A stretch of DNA of 64,000 nt from Struthidea cinerea (Eukaryota > Chordata > Aves > Passeriformes > Corcoracidae). Where the stretch lies: the NCBI GenBank assembly GCA_013397865.1, contig VZTI01003267.1, positions 2,030,902 through 2,094,901 of the forward strand, in the 5' to 3' direction. This document shows, one piece after another, positions 13,028 through 25,510 of the stretch; the first letter of the stretch is position 1, and each line of letters opens with the position of its first letter. A program made the translations under genes and the position numbers. The notes beneath the pieces are model-generated. The model was not told where the DNA came from and ran no database searches. It saw only the letters and a program-made list of their open reading frames with translations.

Positions 13028-13174
13028 GGAGGTCCTATCCAGAACCGAAAATCCAAGCGCTGCCTGGAATTACAGGAAAACAATGAAAATGAATTTGGAT
13101 TTCAACTGGTCCTTCAGAAGTGCTCTGGACAGCGCTGGTCCATAACAAATGTCCTGAGAAGCTTGTCATCATAG
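13028..13174 (+). CDS. GALNT18: Terminal coding exon of a Y-subfamily polypeptide GalNAc-transferase, probably GALNT18
   Basis: This exon encodes the last 48 residues and a TAG stop. GALNT enzymes are type II Golgi membrane proteins; most start mucin-type O-glycosylation by moving GalNAc from UDP-GalNAc to Ser/Thr, while Y-subfamily members have weak or disputed activity. The residues are the end of the C-terminal ricin-type beta-trefoil lectin domain. The stretch RCLELQENNENEFGFQLVLQ is followed by KCSGQRW, which carries the QxW-type motif and the second of two cysteines (residues 12 and 32 of the exon) expected to pair. The ending SITNVLRSLSS matches my memory of GALNT18 (ITNVLRSLAS-like) and differs from GALNT9, which as I recall ends in a basic tail. 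GALNT17 and GALNT8 are the alternatives. The rest of the protein, including the catalytic domain, lies outside the window. No frameshift or missing key residue is seen in this exon. Confidence 0.85.
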   Translation, partial: GGPIQNRKSKRCLELQENNENEFGFQLVLQKCSGQRWSITNVLRSLSS

Positions 13175-13505
13175 CAGACTAAATTTTGTACTCATTTCTT
13201 TTGCTACTGTGTAGCAAGTACTGCATTGTCCCCTGCTGTACTGTATTTCTCTCTCTCCCCATCCCCCCCCAGTTCCTTCTCTTTTTTGTCTCTGATTTTA
13301 TTTTGTGAGTGCGTGGAAATAGGGTTTGTGGGCTGGAAATAAGACGTTTTTATTTCACAATGATGTTTTCATGACATTTATAGAGACGCTGAATGACAGG
13401 TGACGGGTAGGCTATCCTAAAATATTTTACAACTGTAAATAGGAAGCAAATGGAGAATATTTATAACTCAAACTTTTATTGAATAAAAAACTCCAAACAC
13501 TATTA
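13175..13505 (+). terminator. GALNT18: 3' UTR and polyadenylation region of GALNT18
   Basis: After the TAG, about 310 bases of T-rich untranslated sequence (with a C run near 13,262-13,270) lead to AATAAA at 13,482-13,487. A TGTCTAGCTGTCT stretch at about 13,507-13,519 could serve as the downstream element. Cleavage near 13,500-13,505 is inferred. A second AATAAA at 13,910-13,915, followed by the GT-rich GTGGGTTGGCC, could be used for a longer 3' UTR. Confidence 0.65.
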
Positions 13506-15138
13506 CTGTCTAGCTGTCTCCATGGAAATCCATTTGGAGGTTAAGTGCTGGTTTCATTGCTTTCATTAACCCAAGCCTGATCTCGGCATGTTTTTCCAGA
13601 GCATCAGAATTCTCCAGACTTATGATAGAAAGTTCTACCTGCACACCAATAGCTACAGTGAGGCAGGATTTTCTCCATTCTCCCTCTCCAGAGATCTGTC
13701 TAGGCCACTGTAGCTACTAGTGTGCAAATATGGGGGGAAGGGGTGGTGTGTGGAGGTGTATAATATGCCCCCAGGTATTTTTCCTCTCCAGTACCACTAA
13801 GTAAAACCCCAGAGAGAACCCCAGGGCTCAAGTGAGGTGGGGAAGTGAATTTGTTAAAAAGAAGGGGGGAAAAAAGCTACAAGAGAAAAGCAGCAGCTAC
13901 TGGAAGAAAAATAAAATATAAACCCTGACATTTCTCAGTGGGTTGGCCTCCATTTCAGTGACTGAACTTTCCCTCCAGTTCTTCATTGTTCTTACAATTC
14001 CTTTTCTTAAATGCACTTGTTCCCTGGCTACCACAGACTTGGGTAAAAATGGCTCCATCGAAGAGAAAAAGGTATGAATTCACTCTGCCTTTCTCCCTGC
14101 CTTGAAGGAAGTGTGAATGCAATTCCATATCACTTCATCTCAGCTGAGACTGGTGAGGAGAGAAAATTTGATGAGGTAAACCAGAACACTGGGATTACTG
14201 GAGTCTGTTTCCAGCTGCTTTTATTTGTATGTAAATTCCTTCTCTTTTATTACTCTATTTGTTCTTTTTATTCTGTTTGCTACCTTAAGCAACAGTCCTA
14301 ACCTGTTTCGGAGCTGGTTATGTACCAGACTGTCTTTTACAGGCTGGCTTCACGTTCAGGATCAGCTCACAGCATTGTCTCCTGGGGCTGTTCAGTAAGT
14401 CTTGTGGTACATTAATTTCAGGTGTTCAAATTTCTGCTATACGTATTTACCATATACATAGATGCATAATTAGCATACATCTGCCTCTCAAAGAGAAAAA
14501 CCCTGAGCCAACAACAGGAGAAAAGTCACAGAGATGGAGATGGGCTGAACACCTGCGCTTTGACCGACTTTGGAGGCCCCTCAGCCCTGTTTGAGTAAAA
14601 AACATCTCATTAAAATTAGGATTAGAATGCAGAGCCGTTTTGAGCAGTCCCTAATTCAGCCATTCCAGATGAATGGGGAAGAAACTGTGTGTTCAGACAG
14701 AGGAAGAGCACAGAACACATGTAGAGTGGCAGGAGACAAACTGAGCTTCCTTCCAGCAAAGATACCAAGGCTTCAGTGCATGGAGATGCAGCCATAAGGA
14801 AAAAACAGATGCTATGGATCAAACCAGTCTCCTCCTGATTTCTCCAGGCTTGCTGCTGTGGGCCTTCACTTTTTGGTCTGGGGATGTTTTTATTTATGAG
14901 CACTAGAGGGAGATACCTGGCAAAGACTTGACAAAAGTGAAAGGAAGGTGCTGTGCTCTAAACGGTTTTATTTCATGCCCAAATGAGTATCCTGTGTCTA
15001 GAATCTGCCCAGAGAAGATTGAAATTACTCCTCATCACATTGCAGCAGCGTGCTGATGGTCACTGCCAAGTGAAAAAAAAAAAACCAAAACAAAACAAAA
15101 CACACAGCACTTAAGTGAACCGCATCATGGTGCCAAAC
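13506..15138. other. Downstream flank of GALNT18, no gene seen
   Basis: Noncoding by inspection. It contains a possible distal polyadenylation signal at 13,910-13,915, a G-rich patch near 13,731-13,745, and an A-rich tract at about 15,073-15,100. The short open frames overlap on both strands and resemble no family. Confidence 0.6.
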
Positions 15139-15420
15139 CATAGAATCATAGAATGGGTTGGGTTGGAAGGGATCTTAAAGATCTCTAGATCCATCCCCCC
15201 TGCCATGGGCAGGGACACCTTCCACTATCCCAGATTGCTCCAAGCCCCGTCCAGCCTGGCCTTGAACACTTCCAGGGATGGGGCATCCACAACATCTCTG
15301 GACAGCCTATGTCTCACCACCCTCACAGTGAGAAAATTCTCCCATATCTCCAACCTAAATTTCCCCTCTTGCAGTCTGAACCCATTGCTCCTTGTCCTAG
15401 CACCCGTGTCCTGTGCTATC
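15139..15420 (-). mobile_element. CR1 LINE 3' fragment, inverted
   Basis: It begins with CATAGAATCATAGAAT, the reverse complement of two ATTCTATG octamers that form the CR1 3' end. It then runs through GGGTTGGAAGGGATCTTAAA, CCAGCCTGGCCTTGAACAC, TTCCAGGGATGGGGCATCC and CCTTGTCCTAGCACC, a familiar 3' region of another CR1 subfamily. The right (5') border is diffuse; similarity fades near 15,420. Open frames of 96-118 codons that cross this stretch are by-products of the repeat. It is 5'-truncated and inactive. Confidence 0.92.
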
Positions 15421-16175
15421 TGGCTGTACCTCCCTGCTACACACCGGCTCCAAGGCTGCTGCTTCCCTTGATTCCCATGGCCCCTGCACTCAGGAACACT
15501 CTTCTTCAACAACCTCACAGAGAATCCCTCAGTGGTGATTGTGGGTTTAAATTTGATCACCCAGCAATTCTAGTAACTACAGCAGAATTACCAAAATAAA
15601 CATTTGGGGTGGGAAATCCCATAAATCTGGGCTTGAAATATTACTTTATACTGCAGCAATTTGGCTATAGGTAAAAATGCATGTTTTATAATATACTTTT
15701 CCCTTTGTTTTGTATCATGGAGCAAACATTTTTATGTGATAACTTATAGTAAAAGGGAAAGGGGTTTAAAATCTGTGGGTAAGCCTACTAAAAGGATACA
15801 GTAAAAATTATGAGTGTACATAAACATCACCATTTTTGCACACCTTCTGAGATCTCAGTTCTCTGAACAGACTTTCCTTGGCAAGCCTCTCAGAAAAACA
15901 GAACAGCACAAGCAGAACTGGAGGATGTGGCCACATTTCACTGGACACTCTTAGTCATGAACTGCCTCATCACCACTTTCTTTTTCAGCTGCACAGCAAT
16001 TACATAGATATAGGAGCGCTGCCTCACACGGTAAAAGACAATCAAAAGTACCAAGTGGAAAATGAAACGCATCTTCACTTTCTGGAAAACTATAGAACCT
16101 TATACAAGCATCAGGTGCCTCAAAAGGCAAAAAAAAAAATTCCCTAGTATTCCCTATCAATAGCTGTTTGTATGG
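15421..16175. other. Intergenic, no gene seen
   Basis: No recognisable coding or RNA gene. The stretch ends at an assembly gap. Confidence 0.5.
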
Positions 16176-16263
16176 NNNNNNNNNNNNNNNNNNNNNNNNN
16201 NNNNNNNNNNNNNNNNNNNNNNNNNNNNNNNNNNNNNNNNNNNNNNNNNNNNNNNNNNNNNNN
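16176..16263. other. Assembly gap (88 N)
   Basis: A run of N flanked on the right by GGGGG. Any frame crossing it has no meaning. Confidence 0.99.
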
Positions 16264-17951
16264 GGGGGTAACTGTTTTAAAGAGGAAAGGTTAGCACTTA
16301 AGGGGAAAAAAGAATACCATTCCAGAAGTCATCTAAGTCCTCAGCTGAGTATGGTCAGAGATGAAGATGACCAGAAATACCCAGTCAGCTCCCTCTTCCT
16401 CCTGCTTCTAGACAACTATTCCCATGTATTTTGATCAGTGTTTCTTGACAAATAACAGCAGTCCATCTACCACATCTACCAGCTGATAAGGATATACTGA
16501 CAATTGAAGAAACATAACATTTCAAGAAACCCTAGGCCTTCTTCCTACAGTACTTGCTTAAATACTTATGGACAACATAGATCTTCTCAGGCATCATCAC
16601 TCGTACCAGGATATCACATACAGTGGCTTCCCAAGGCTGTAAGGTTTCCCACTGTGTGTTCTTTCATCACATCAGCACGTGGGGCAAGGCACCAGCACCA
16701 AAAAGGAAAGAAGCTGTGCTGGTGACGTGAGGACAACATGCAGAAAAGATTAATTCCACGTCCTTAGGGAGAAGGTGTTAGGGTTTGGCTTGTATCAGAG
16801 ACCCCTAGGTAATACTTTTGGAGATTGGCTGTACAGTCTTCAGAAGAGATCCAGATTCTAGGAATTTATTCTTTTATTTGTTTATGTGTTTATTCTTACA
16901 AAGCTACAGGTATTCAGGAGCATGGATTACCAACACCATGCTTGCTCATTCCCTACTGGAACTCTGACAGGAGAATTCAAGATTATCCTTGCCTGCCTGA
17001 TCTTTCCAGGCTTGCCAACACTTGTTGGGAGTCACTGTGCAGAGCAGGGTTTAGGATTGTCCTCTTTTGCTATGGAAAAGGCAGGTTTTATTGGTTTCAT
17101 CTTTCAGAAAGACCAAAATTTCATCCTCCAACATCATGCCACCCATGTCTTTTCTAAACAAAAGTTAATCAGTCAAAACCCATCACTGAGATTTTTTATG
17201 TATGTTAATCAAGAGGTAGTTGCAAAATGATAATTAAGCAAGTAGCTATCATGTGTTATTTTATACTGGATAGCTCTGAATACTTACTTAGCTGGAGATA
17301 TAAAGGGAAACAGATTTTAAGGTCATACTTAAATAGATGGTACCACAATTTTGCTTACAGACGTAAATTAAGTGTATTTGTGTGTGTATATCTCCACACC
17401 ACCAAACATATATCAATTTATATATAAAATATAAGCATGCATGTATACACTCAAACTGTTTTTGAGCCAATAATAACCACAACAAAAGAAAAATCACTTT
17501 AAAGTGCGCTTTATCCAACTACAGTCTCAAAGACATGCAGATAAGACACCAAAATGTCAGGTCTGGTTCACAATTATATGACTCTGCTACCCAGAACACC
17601 TTCAGCACTACCTCTGTTTTTAACACTGACAAAAAGAGCAGAACACAACGTCATCCTATTTCAACATTTGTTCAAGTAAATGTTAGAATTTTTCCACAAT
17701 AACTTCTCAAAACCAGAGTACAAAATAGCTGTGCTAACACAGAGGCTCAGGAGGCAATTAGCAAGGCTTTTATGGAACAGTGTGTTCTCTACTGATTTTT
17801 TAAATTTACCCCCTGCTACACACCTTGCTTTAAAAATACTTAAAAGTGCAGAACTTGAGTCTCAGGTCTGTCATTCATAGCTACATTCTAAAACAGCAAA
17901 GCCATGTATTTTTGTTTACTGACTAACATTAGCTTTGCATTGTCTGGTGGA

Positions 17952-17984
17952 AGTGACTATTTTACCAGTCAGTGACTATTTTAC
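17952..17984. repeat. Short tandem duplication, 19-bp period
   Basis: AGTGACTATTTTAC occurs at 17,952-17,965 and exactly again at 17,971-17,984. Two copies only, so this is a local duplication rather than an array. Confidence 0.85.
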
Positions 17985-18966
17985 TTTCATTCAGTCTTGT
18001 TCTGAATAGTCTGAGGGGATTTTTGTGATAAACCATCTGAAAACTTTTTTTAGCACCACAAAAATATACTTTTCATGATAATATATTCTTTTCAGTGAAG
18101 TAGCCTCATTTGAGCTGCATATATGATAGGACAGAGTTTTTCAGTTGCAAGAATATATTTTGATCTTATGAAAACAGCAAATATATATTTGTTGCAAAAG
18201 GTGCATGAAATTTTCATTCAGCTTTTGAAAGGAAGGAAAGTGATTATTCTAACTAAACTGGACCACAATTTAGAAGGTGGTAACTGCTCAGACCTAAAAG
18301 TATTATGAATTAAGTTCAGCTTTTAAACTCTGCTGACATTCTTGGTCAGAAGTCTGTGTGGGTGGTACCTTTCTTTAATAAACAATAGCAGGCAAAAATT
18401 TTAAAACACTGACTCTCTTTTACTCCTAGAGAGCCAAAGCTCCTGTCAGCACATGCAAAGGATGTCATGAGCCTCAGCTTGTCATTTGGACTGATATAGT
18501 TCCCTTACCTTCTGTCATTGCTAAAATCACTCGTATTTCAGTGTTGTATTTCCCCATCTTTAACACTTGCTCTAGAATTGGCATACCAACAGCTAACCTC
18601 AGGATGATCTGCCCATTTTCTGCAAACACAGATAGGAAATACCCATATTTAAGCACCCCTAAGTGCTAGTTATTCTCATACCCATCGTGAATATTTTGCT
18701 GCAGATGCACTCATTCCAATTCAAAACAAACCACCAAAGGCTACATTCTTATTTTCGGCCTCTGTTCATAAGGGTTTTCTGTGCATGGTATGTTTGTTAT
18801 TTACCATTATTTTATCATTTTCTATATTCTCCTAGACATTGATCAGCTATATAACAAGAAGTATCACTTGAGTTAAATGCTCTGGGAATGCTCACAATTA
18901 AAGAGGAGATACTGAAAATATGTCCCAAACATGTCTACTGATCACCCGGAATAAGCAGTGACAATG

Positions 18967-18999
18967 ACAAAAAGGATCCTGAGCACAAAAAGGATCCTG
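18967..18999. repeat. Short tandem duplication, 18-bp period
   Basis: ACAAAAAGGATCCTG occurs at 18,967-18,981 and exactly again at 18,985-18,999. Two copies only. Confidence 0.85.
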
Positions 19000-21900
19000 C
19001 CAGCCAAAGTGGTTGCTGAGAACACCTTTTTAAACAGTAGAAAAAGTACAACACAAGCACTGCAAAGACATGAATTAAAAGTTATCGTATGGACAGCACT
19101 TTCCAAAACAGGTCTTGTGCTTTAAGCATTTTTGCTGAACATATCCAGTCAGATCTGCAGCCATTTAGGGAGAGCTTCTTTTATTAAGAGATGAAGGAAG
19201 ACCATCACACTAGAGAAGTGAATAACCTTGATTTTGAGTGTTCCTCACATGCTTTGCTATTGAGCACATTTTACCTGGGTACACATTACACAAGGGAAAC
19301 AAAAACCACCACCAAACCACAAAACCTGTATCAAAGGTAACGTTTAATTCCTGGCACGTATCACTTTTCTTATCTGTCTTACTTTCCTATTCTTAGACAG
19401 CAGAGTCCAAACTTGAACTGAATTACTTGGAAGCCACATTGGCTGACTATGTGTTAGTTACCTAATCCTTCTGCCTGCAGCTGAACCAGTGTGCCACCTC
19501 CATTTTTCTAACCTGTGTATATTGTGCCTAGGCACCTTAATGTTAGATTATTGTGTATTTAGCCATCAACAAAGTCAAAGAAAAAGCCTCTCTTATTCCC
19601 AAATTTGTTAGCAGAGAGACAGAACCATTCAAAATGTCAGTTCAGACTTGAACCAGTTCATATTAAAGCCACTTTATTGTTCCATAGCATGACTTCCTCT
19701 ACTTGGTCTCACAATCAGTAACTCCTGTCAAGGATGGCCAATTTAAATAACTCTTCTTCTTGAAAGTAAAGCTTTCAGTTATTAATCCTTGACCAAATTG
19801 TCCTGGGAGAGATTGAATCACATGGACCTTTCATCATCTGAAGAGATCTGAAAAGAACATTGTGTATCACATCTAAGCTTGCACAAGTCACGTTTTACTG
19901 GTGTAGTTTCAGAAGCCTGTCTGTTCACTTAGACTTTAGATTGTCTACAGAAGTGGTCATTTACTTTATGGAAAACCTTCATGAAAGATGAATATTACCC
20001 AATAGTCAGGTTAGCTCGAGAGCCATCATCTTCTCTTGTATATCAATTTCTGTGGGACCACTTGCAGTGAGACACTTTCCAGGAGGAACGTGGTAATAAA
20101 AACCTGACCCTTGATTATTAATTCCATTATGGCCTATTGACCCATGCTGTTCTTTTACCTCAATATAATGCCTTACACTGTTAAGGGCACTGTAGAATCA
20201 ACAGATTGTTAAAGATTACTACATGAGTCAGAGGTACAGGAAAATTGAGTTTTGTAGCAGATTTTGCTGTGCCCAGTGTTTTACCCAGAAATAGCACCTG
20301 TATTACTCTTGCTTTTTAAAAACTGAGCAGAAATTCCTCTGGCATGAATGTTTCCTGTGAAATAACAATGGTTTATACAACACCTTTCTGACCCCTCCCA
20401 GTGCTCCACTGTTAGAGTAATGAGCACCACAAAAACAGTGTGAAAACTATAAAAGGAAACAACAAACTGGTACAAACACACTGAGGAAAAAATGAGTGCA
20501 AGTTGAAGTTTGACTTGAAGCTAAACAAACACACAGGTTTGTAGGCAAACTGCAGACAAGCATCCCAGTGCAGCCCTAATTTCACAACTGGAAGATAGGA
20601 AGGTGTTGGATTTGAGGGACTACTCGAAGAGAGAATGCAGACCTTGCTGCAGAATATTACCCATTAAGCACACAGGGAACAAACAGCTTCTGTGTGCCTC
20701 CTGTCAGGTATTTGGGTAGGATCACCAGACATTCGATAAATGACAGCCATCACCCTTTCCCCGGGAGCAGCACACAGAGATTTGGCTACCACGACTGACA
20801 TGTAAAGCAGCTGGCTGTACTTGCAGCCAGGCCTTCTGGGTACCCAGAGCTTTAGAAAAGTGTCCTGATGCTCTGCCTGTGCAATCTGTCTGCATTTGTG
20901 GGCAGCCCTTGCTTCTCACTCCCCTAGGGAAGGGTGAGGTTAACTTAAAACACATTACCACAATCCTCATCCTACTCATTGGCATCTCAGCCTCCCATTC
21001 CTTCAGTCATATGCAGCTGAGCAAAAGAGATTTATCCTCTCCCAAACAGTACAATAGAAATACCAATAAAGATACTGCAATAGTTGCCATAACAACTGCT
21101 TTTAACTGGAATAGGAGTAAGGAATACAATTTCTTTTTGTCCACAAACTAACAATGTGTTCATTATTGCTAAGCAGACCCTTGTAAAGAGCTGAATTCTT
21201 TTAAACCTCTTACCCGAGGATGTATTTTAGATCTGCCTTTGACTCTTCAGAATAATAACAATTCTAATTAATACCTTAGGTCCTGATAAATGATTCTCCA
21301 ACTTCCTGCCCACATATACACATAAAGCCCAAGATTTTTGTCAACACAGTTACTGAAATAGAGATAACATCAACTTGTTTGTAGAAAACATCGCTTGTAC
21401 TTCACAGGTAGTTTGCGTCCATGTTTGTCTCACAGATAAGTTCCAGTGATCAGTAACAGCACAAGGCAACAGTAACCACAGAGATCAAAATATTTATCTT
21501 TATCTCATTATTCACCAGTCTATAAAAAGGTGACAGGGGCTGAATTTTTTTATATGTTGTCATTTTTGATGACTGCACTTTTCAGAGATTCCGTTGTTCC
21601 CAATCTACTCCACACGAACAAGGAATGCTACCACAGCAGCTGGTTTGGCCCAAAACACCTGCTAGAGACCAGGAAGGGAGAACCATGTACAGCTGTAGCT
21701 GCAGACACTTGGAAAGGGTGAGAGAGAGAACAGAGTAGATAAAAAGCATTGTTGGCCATGGGTGCAAGACACACAGGGGTGACAAATCTGTGCTTCAAAG
21801 TGCAGCACCTTACACGAGTTACGTGGAGTGACAGACTCCTAGATCAGAGAAGAATTCACAATTCTTAAAGGTAGGAGGGATTCTCCAATTGTTCAGCCTT

Positions 21901-24900
21901 ACCTCTTGCCTAGCAGAGCTTTGCCACACCTAAGGCAGGGTGCTGAGGGGACATAGAGCATAAGATAGGAAGTCCACTTTAAGGTGACTGAAAAGCTTCC
22001 AGTATATGGGAGTGTGTGGTGGAGAGAGGAACTGCACGCCGATTTTTGCAAAGTCTTGGAAGAACATAACATATTTAATTGCTGGTCACAGAGAAATCGA
22101 GCTAGCACAGCATTCCGGTTATTTATTATGTTGTTTAAAGTCCCAAATGCAATTTTCTGTAATTATCTTGCAGATATTTTTAGTGCTGCACTCTGTCTAT
22201 TCATAGCACCTTAGGAAAAAAGTAATTCCATGTCCGCTAGAAACTTCACCATAGCCACTGGCTATGCACAGTGGGGATCCAGTTGGTTTTTCCAGCTGGT
22301 ACTGGAAATAGCAAATGTCACAGTTCTGCAAATATCCATTCTGACAGCTTGGTAATTTGGGGCCAGCCCTGCTCCCCCACTCCCACAGATGCTCAGATAA
22401 CTTTGCACCAGTGCTGCCATTGTTCACCCAACAGAAGAGAACACTATTTTCATTTTTTAATGTTTTCTGAAAACTGGTAATTTTACACAGCAGATGCATT
22501 CATATATAACTTCCTCTAGGAGAAATTCCCCAACAATTCACCCCAAGGAATTGTTTTATGGGGTATACTATAACTTACCACTGTATATATTTACATAAAG
22601 CAACTGCTGTATCCAGGGAATCATTTGCAAATGTGTTTGAAGAGACAGCACCACAGCCCATGTGAGCCATCATTTCCTACAGACCCCTGTTCCCAGCAGT
22701 CAACCTAATGGACACCGAGACCTGATAAAAGGTTCCTCAGCTTGCCTGGATTTAGTCTGGCTGCTGTCCAAGGTGCATTCACAGGCCAGATTGCTTGTGC
22801 TCCTGCCTTCTACACCAAGAGCACTGCATAAATGTACTTCTGTGAGCTCTATCTACTGACCATCCAAAATTATCTGCTTCTAAATACCGCTCTGGAGCGA
22901 TGCATTCAGACCAGGGAAGTCAACATAGCTATTTCCAGCTCTTTCATCACATTTTTACAAATAAGCAATACACAAATTGTTGTTCTGAGTTTTCCTAAAG
23001 CCAAACTGGGCAAGAACCCAGGTTGGACATGAGTGTTCCATCTCTAATGGTATTACATAATTATGTCTCTAATGATGTTATAAAATTATAGGTGAAGCAT
23101 TATAGCTATTTGAACTTGGCAATCATTTATCTTTTCAGAATTGATACCTTGTAATTGCTGATCATTTTGTCACAGCAGCAGTTTCACCAAAATACTAGAC
23201 TTAATTTTATACTATTTTACTGAAGTATTTATATTTACCATTAAAAAAAGAAATTACCACTTACCAAACAAAAAAAAAAGGACACACGTCAATGTTTCAA
23301 CCTTGGAATCAAGAGACTGGATATAATTAGGCAGGGGAAAGGCAAAAAAAGGAAAAAGAAACCTTTTTAATCTTTCCTTTCCAAAATTCAGACTGTTCAT
23401 AAAACAGCGATATTTTATCACATTATGTGGTTTAAAATATTTCTGGAGAAGCACTAATTAGGTCTCACAGTTTTAAAATAAATAAATAAATGTACAATAC
23501 AGTATCAAACTCATTGTTTTGAATTCTTTCTCAGACCTTGACAGGTGCTCAAGCCTGAGCGAAATATTTTGAGTTTTTAGTCACTGTTTTCCACTGGCAA
23601 GCATTGCTTTGCAGGCTTTCAGCGAAACCACACTTCTGACATATGCAGGTGTTTCCAGTATGTGGAAATGGTTAGTCTACAAAGACTTTCAGGGAAATTT
23701 GTAACGAAAAACTCAGTACATTTTATGATGATACATTAGGAAAAGAAAAATTTGGACTAGGTCGAAGGACATGAAGTATGTAATTTCAGTGATTAGTTGA
23801 TTAAATACTGAATCCTGCCATGACCCAGGTTTGCTTAGCACATGCTCATCTTTGGAGGAAGAAAAATGTCTCCACGGCACCTGGCTCCTTTTTAAAGTTT
23901 CAGCTTCACCAAAAAATGATTAGGTACAGAAGCATGGGATGTAATTCCTGAAGATGTGACTGGTTACGTTCTCTGAACCCTCATGTAAGTACAGTCCACA
24001 CTCAAAAACAGCAGAAGGAGGTGTGCCTGTTTTCCCTTTTGTCAGCAGTTAACACCACTCAGACTGAAGTGGCAGTCACATTAAATAACCTTCTTTCCCC
24101 AGGAATAGAAGTCCATTTTTCCCAGCTTTCAGGGGAGTGACTTTCCTAAACAACACCTTTTTGAAGTAGTCTGGCAAGGGTTTTCCTCTCTTCAGTGTAC
24201 TTTATCACAGTGTTTCTGAGTTATTGCAGTGGAACCATACTTCAGGAAGAAATATTGGAGCTACTGCTGCCACCACCCCTGCTAACCCCCAGAAGCTTGG
24301 TGCAGCACTTTATCATAAGCCAAGGGTTTCAGGGGACCCACTTTAAATACACCAGCAGCATGTTCCTGTTGTTACCACACCAAAACATCTCTTCATCAAC
24401 ATTACTGATATCCTGTGAATAACACAAGCTAGATAACAGATACTGTGGAGCTGGCAGGTAGAATGCTGTGCTAGAGATGTGGGAACTTCTCAGATGGTCA
24501 TTTTACAAGGGCTAATTTTGCCCAGAGAAACAAAAATCCACGCTGAGGGAAATTCTCTTTTTAGTTACACTGTGGCTAATTTGCCCCCTTTTTATTGACT
24601 CTGAGCATTTTCAGTTCTGATCATCCGGACATCTTCTAAGGCCCTTTGAACAACTGACCTCCCAGTGTTCGTCGGTCATCACATTTAACCTCAACTCATG
24701 GTTGGTGGCCAGTCGTTATTGGAGTGGCTTCTGTGCTGTGCATACAATACCTGTTAAATCATTTTCCCCTCCCATTCCAGTAAGATGTTTGCCTTGGATT
24801 TCTATCTGAACATCTTGAAAAAGTAGCACCAAAATGATTGACTTTTATTTACCATAGAGAGGGTATTTGTCACGTAAAAATAAAACTGTGAAAAATTCCA

Positions 24901-25149
24901 TAGAATAAATCAATATCACTTCTAAGGCAGGTGTGGATCATATCCTCAGCACACATCCAGTTCCCTCTCCTGTAACTTTAGAGTATAGCAAAGCATATAT
25001 TAATTTATTAATTAATTAAATTGATATTTGGAATAGAAAGCATCCTGCATCCTTATCATGCAGGAAGGAGCACAGGCAGAAACATCTTCAAAAACCATCA
25101 TATGACTTACAACTTGAATAAGCTCACTGATAGGACCCCTCTTGTCAGA

Positions 25150-25250
25150 GGATTTCAAAGCCCTTTGCAGATTAAATGCCTTTGAGGTACATGATTAGCC
25201 TTGCCATTTGGCAGAGAAGTTAAGCAGCTTCCCCCAGGTCACATGCAACA
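25150..25250. repeat. Possible ancient MIR-like SINE fragment
   Basis: The order AAGCCCTTTGCAG, then GGCAGAGAAGTTAAGCAGC, then CCCCCAGGTCACATGC resembles the amniote MIR core (small-gap words such as 'gagaggttaag' and 'cccaaggtcac'). It is heavily diverged, so a consensus alignment is needed. Orientation is not assigned. Confidence 0.4.
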
Positions 25251-25395
25251 GCAAAGCACAACCAGCAGCAGCCAGTGAAACATTTTCAGAGGCAGAAATG
25301 GCTGCTGTGTCCAAATGCCATTTGTACATCTGAGTATCTTCACCAGGAACACTTGTCACCTACTTATACCAGTGCTTTAAAATCCTGGCTAAATA
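25251..25395. other. Spacer between two MIR-like fragments
   Basis: Nothing recognisable. It could be the diverged remainder of one or both neighbouring SINE fragments. Confidence 0.3.
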
Positions 25396-25510
25396 ATTTA
25401 TTAGTCTTCATAACATTCCCATGAAATAGGTAACTAATTTATTTCTATTGTACAATGAGTTAAAATGAGGCATAAAGAAGTACTTGTCCAGACAATTCAG
25501 GAATCTATGA
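25396..25510. repeat. Possible ancient MIR-like SINE fragment
   Basis: CATAACATTCCCATGAAATA followed by GGTAACTAATTTATTTCTAT, TGAGTTAAAATGAGGCATAA and ACTTGTCCAGACAATTCAGG follows the MIR order 'cctcacaacaaccctatgag / ggtactattattatccc / gatgaggaaactgaggca / acttgcccaaggtcac'. It is diverged but collinear over about 100 bases, and stronger than the copy at 25,150. Confidence 0.5.

Larger units (their letters stand above)
16264..25149. other. Intergenic gene-desert segment
   Basis: About 8.9 kb without a recognisable gene. Open frames are at most about 115 codons and are unrelated to known families. It contains short tandem duplications (17,952-17,984, 18,967-18,999, and a looser one near 23,040-23,090), an (AAAT)n run at about 23,477-23,492, and an AT-rich TTAA/TTAT tract near 24,996-25,025. 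Confidence 0.6.

Noticed and set aside
15115..15599. Three frames of 96-118 codons on both strands
   Set aside because: They lie mostly over the inverted CR1 fragment, in its untranslated 3' region, so they are not genes.
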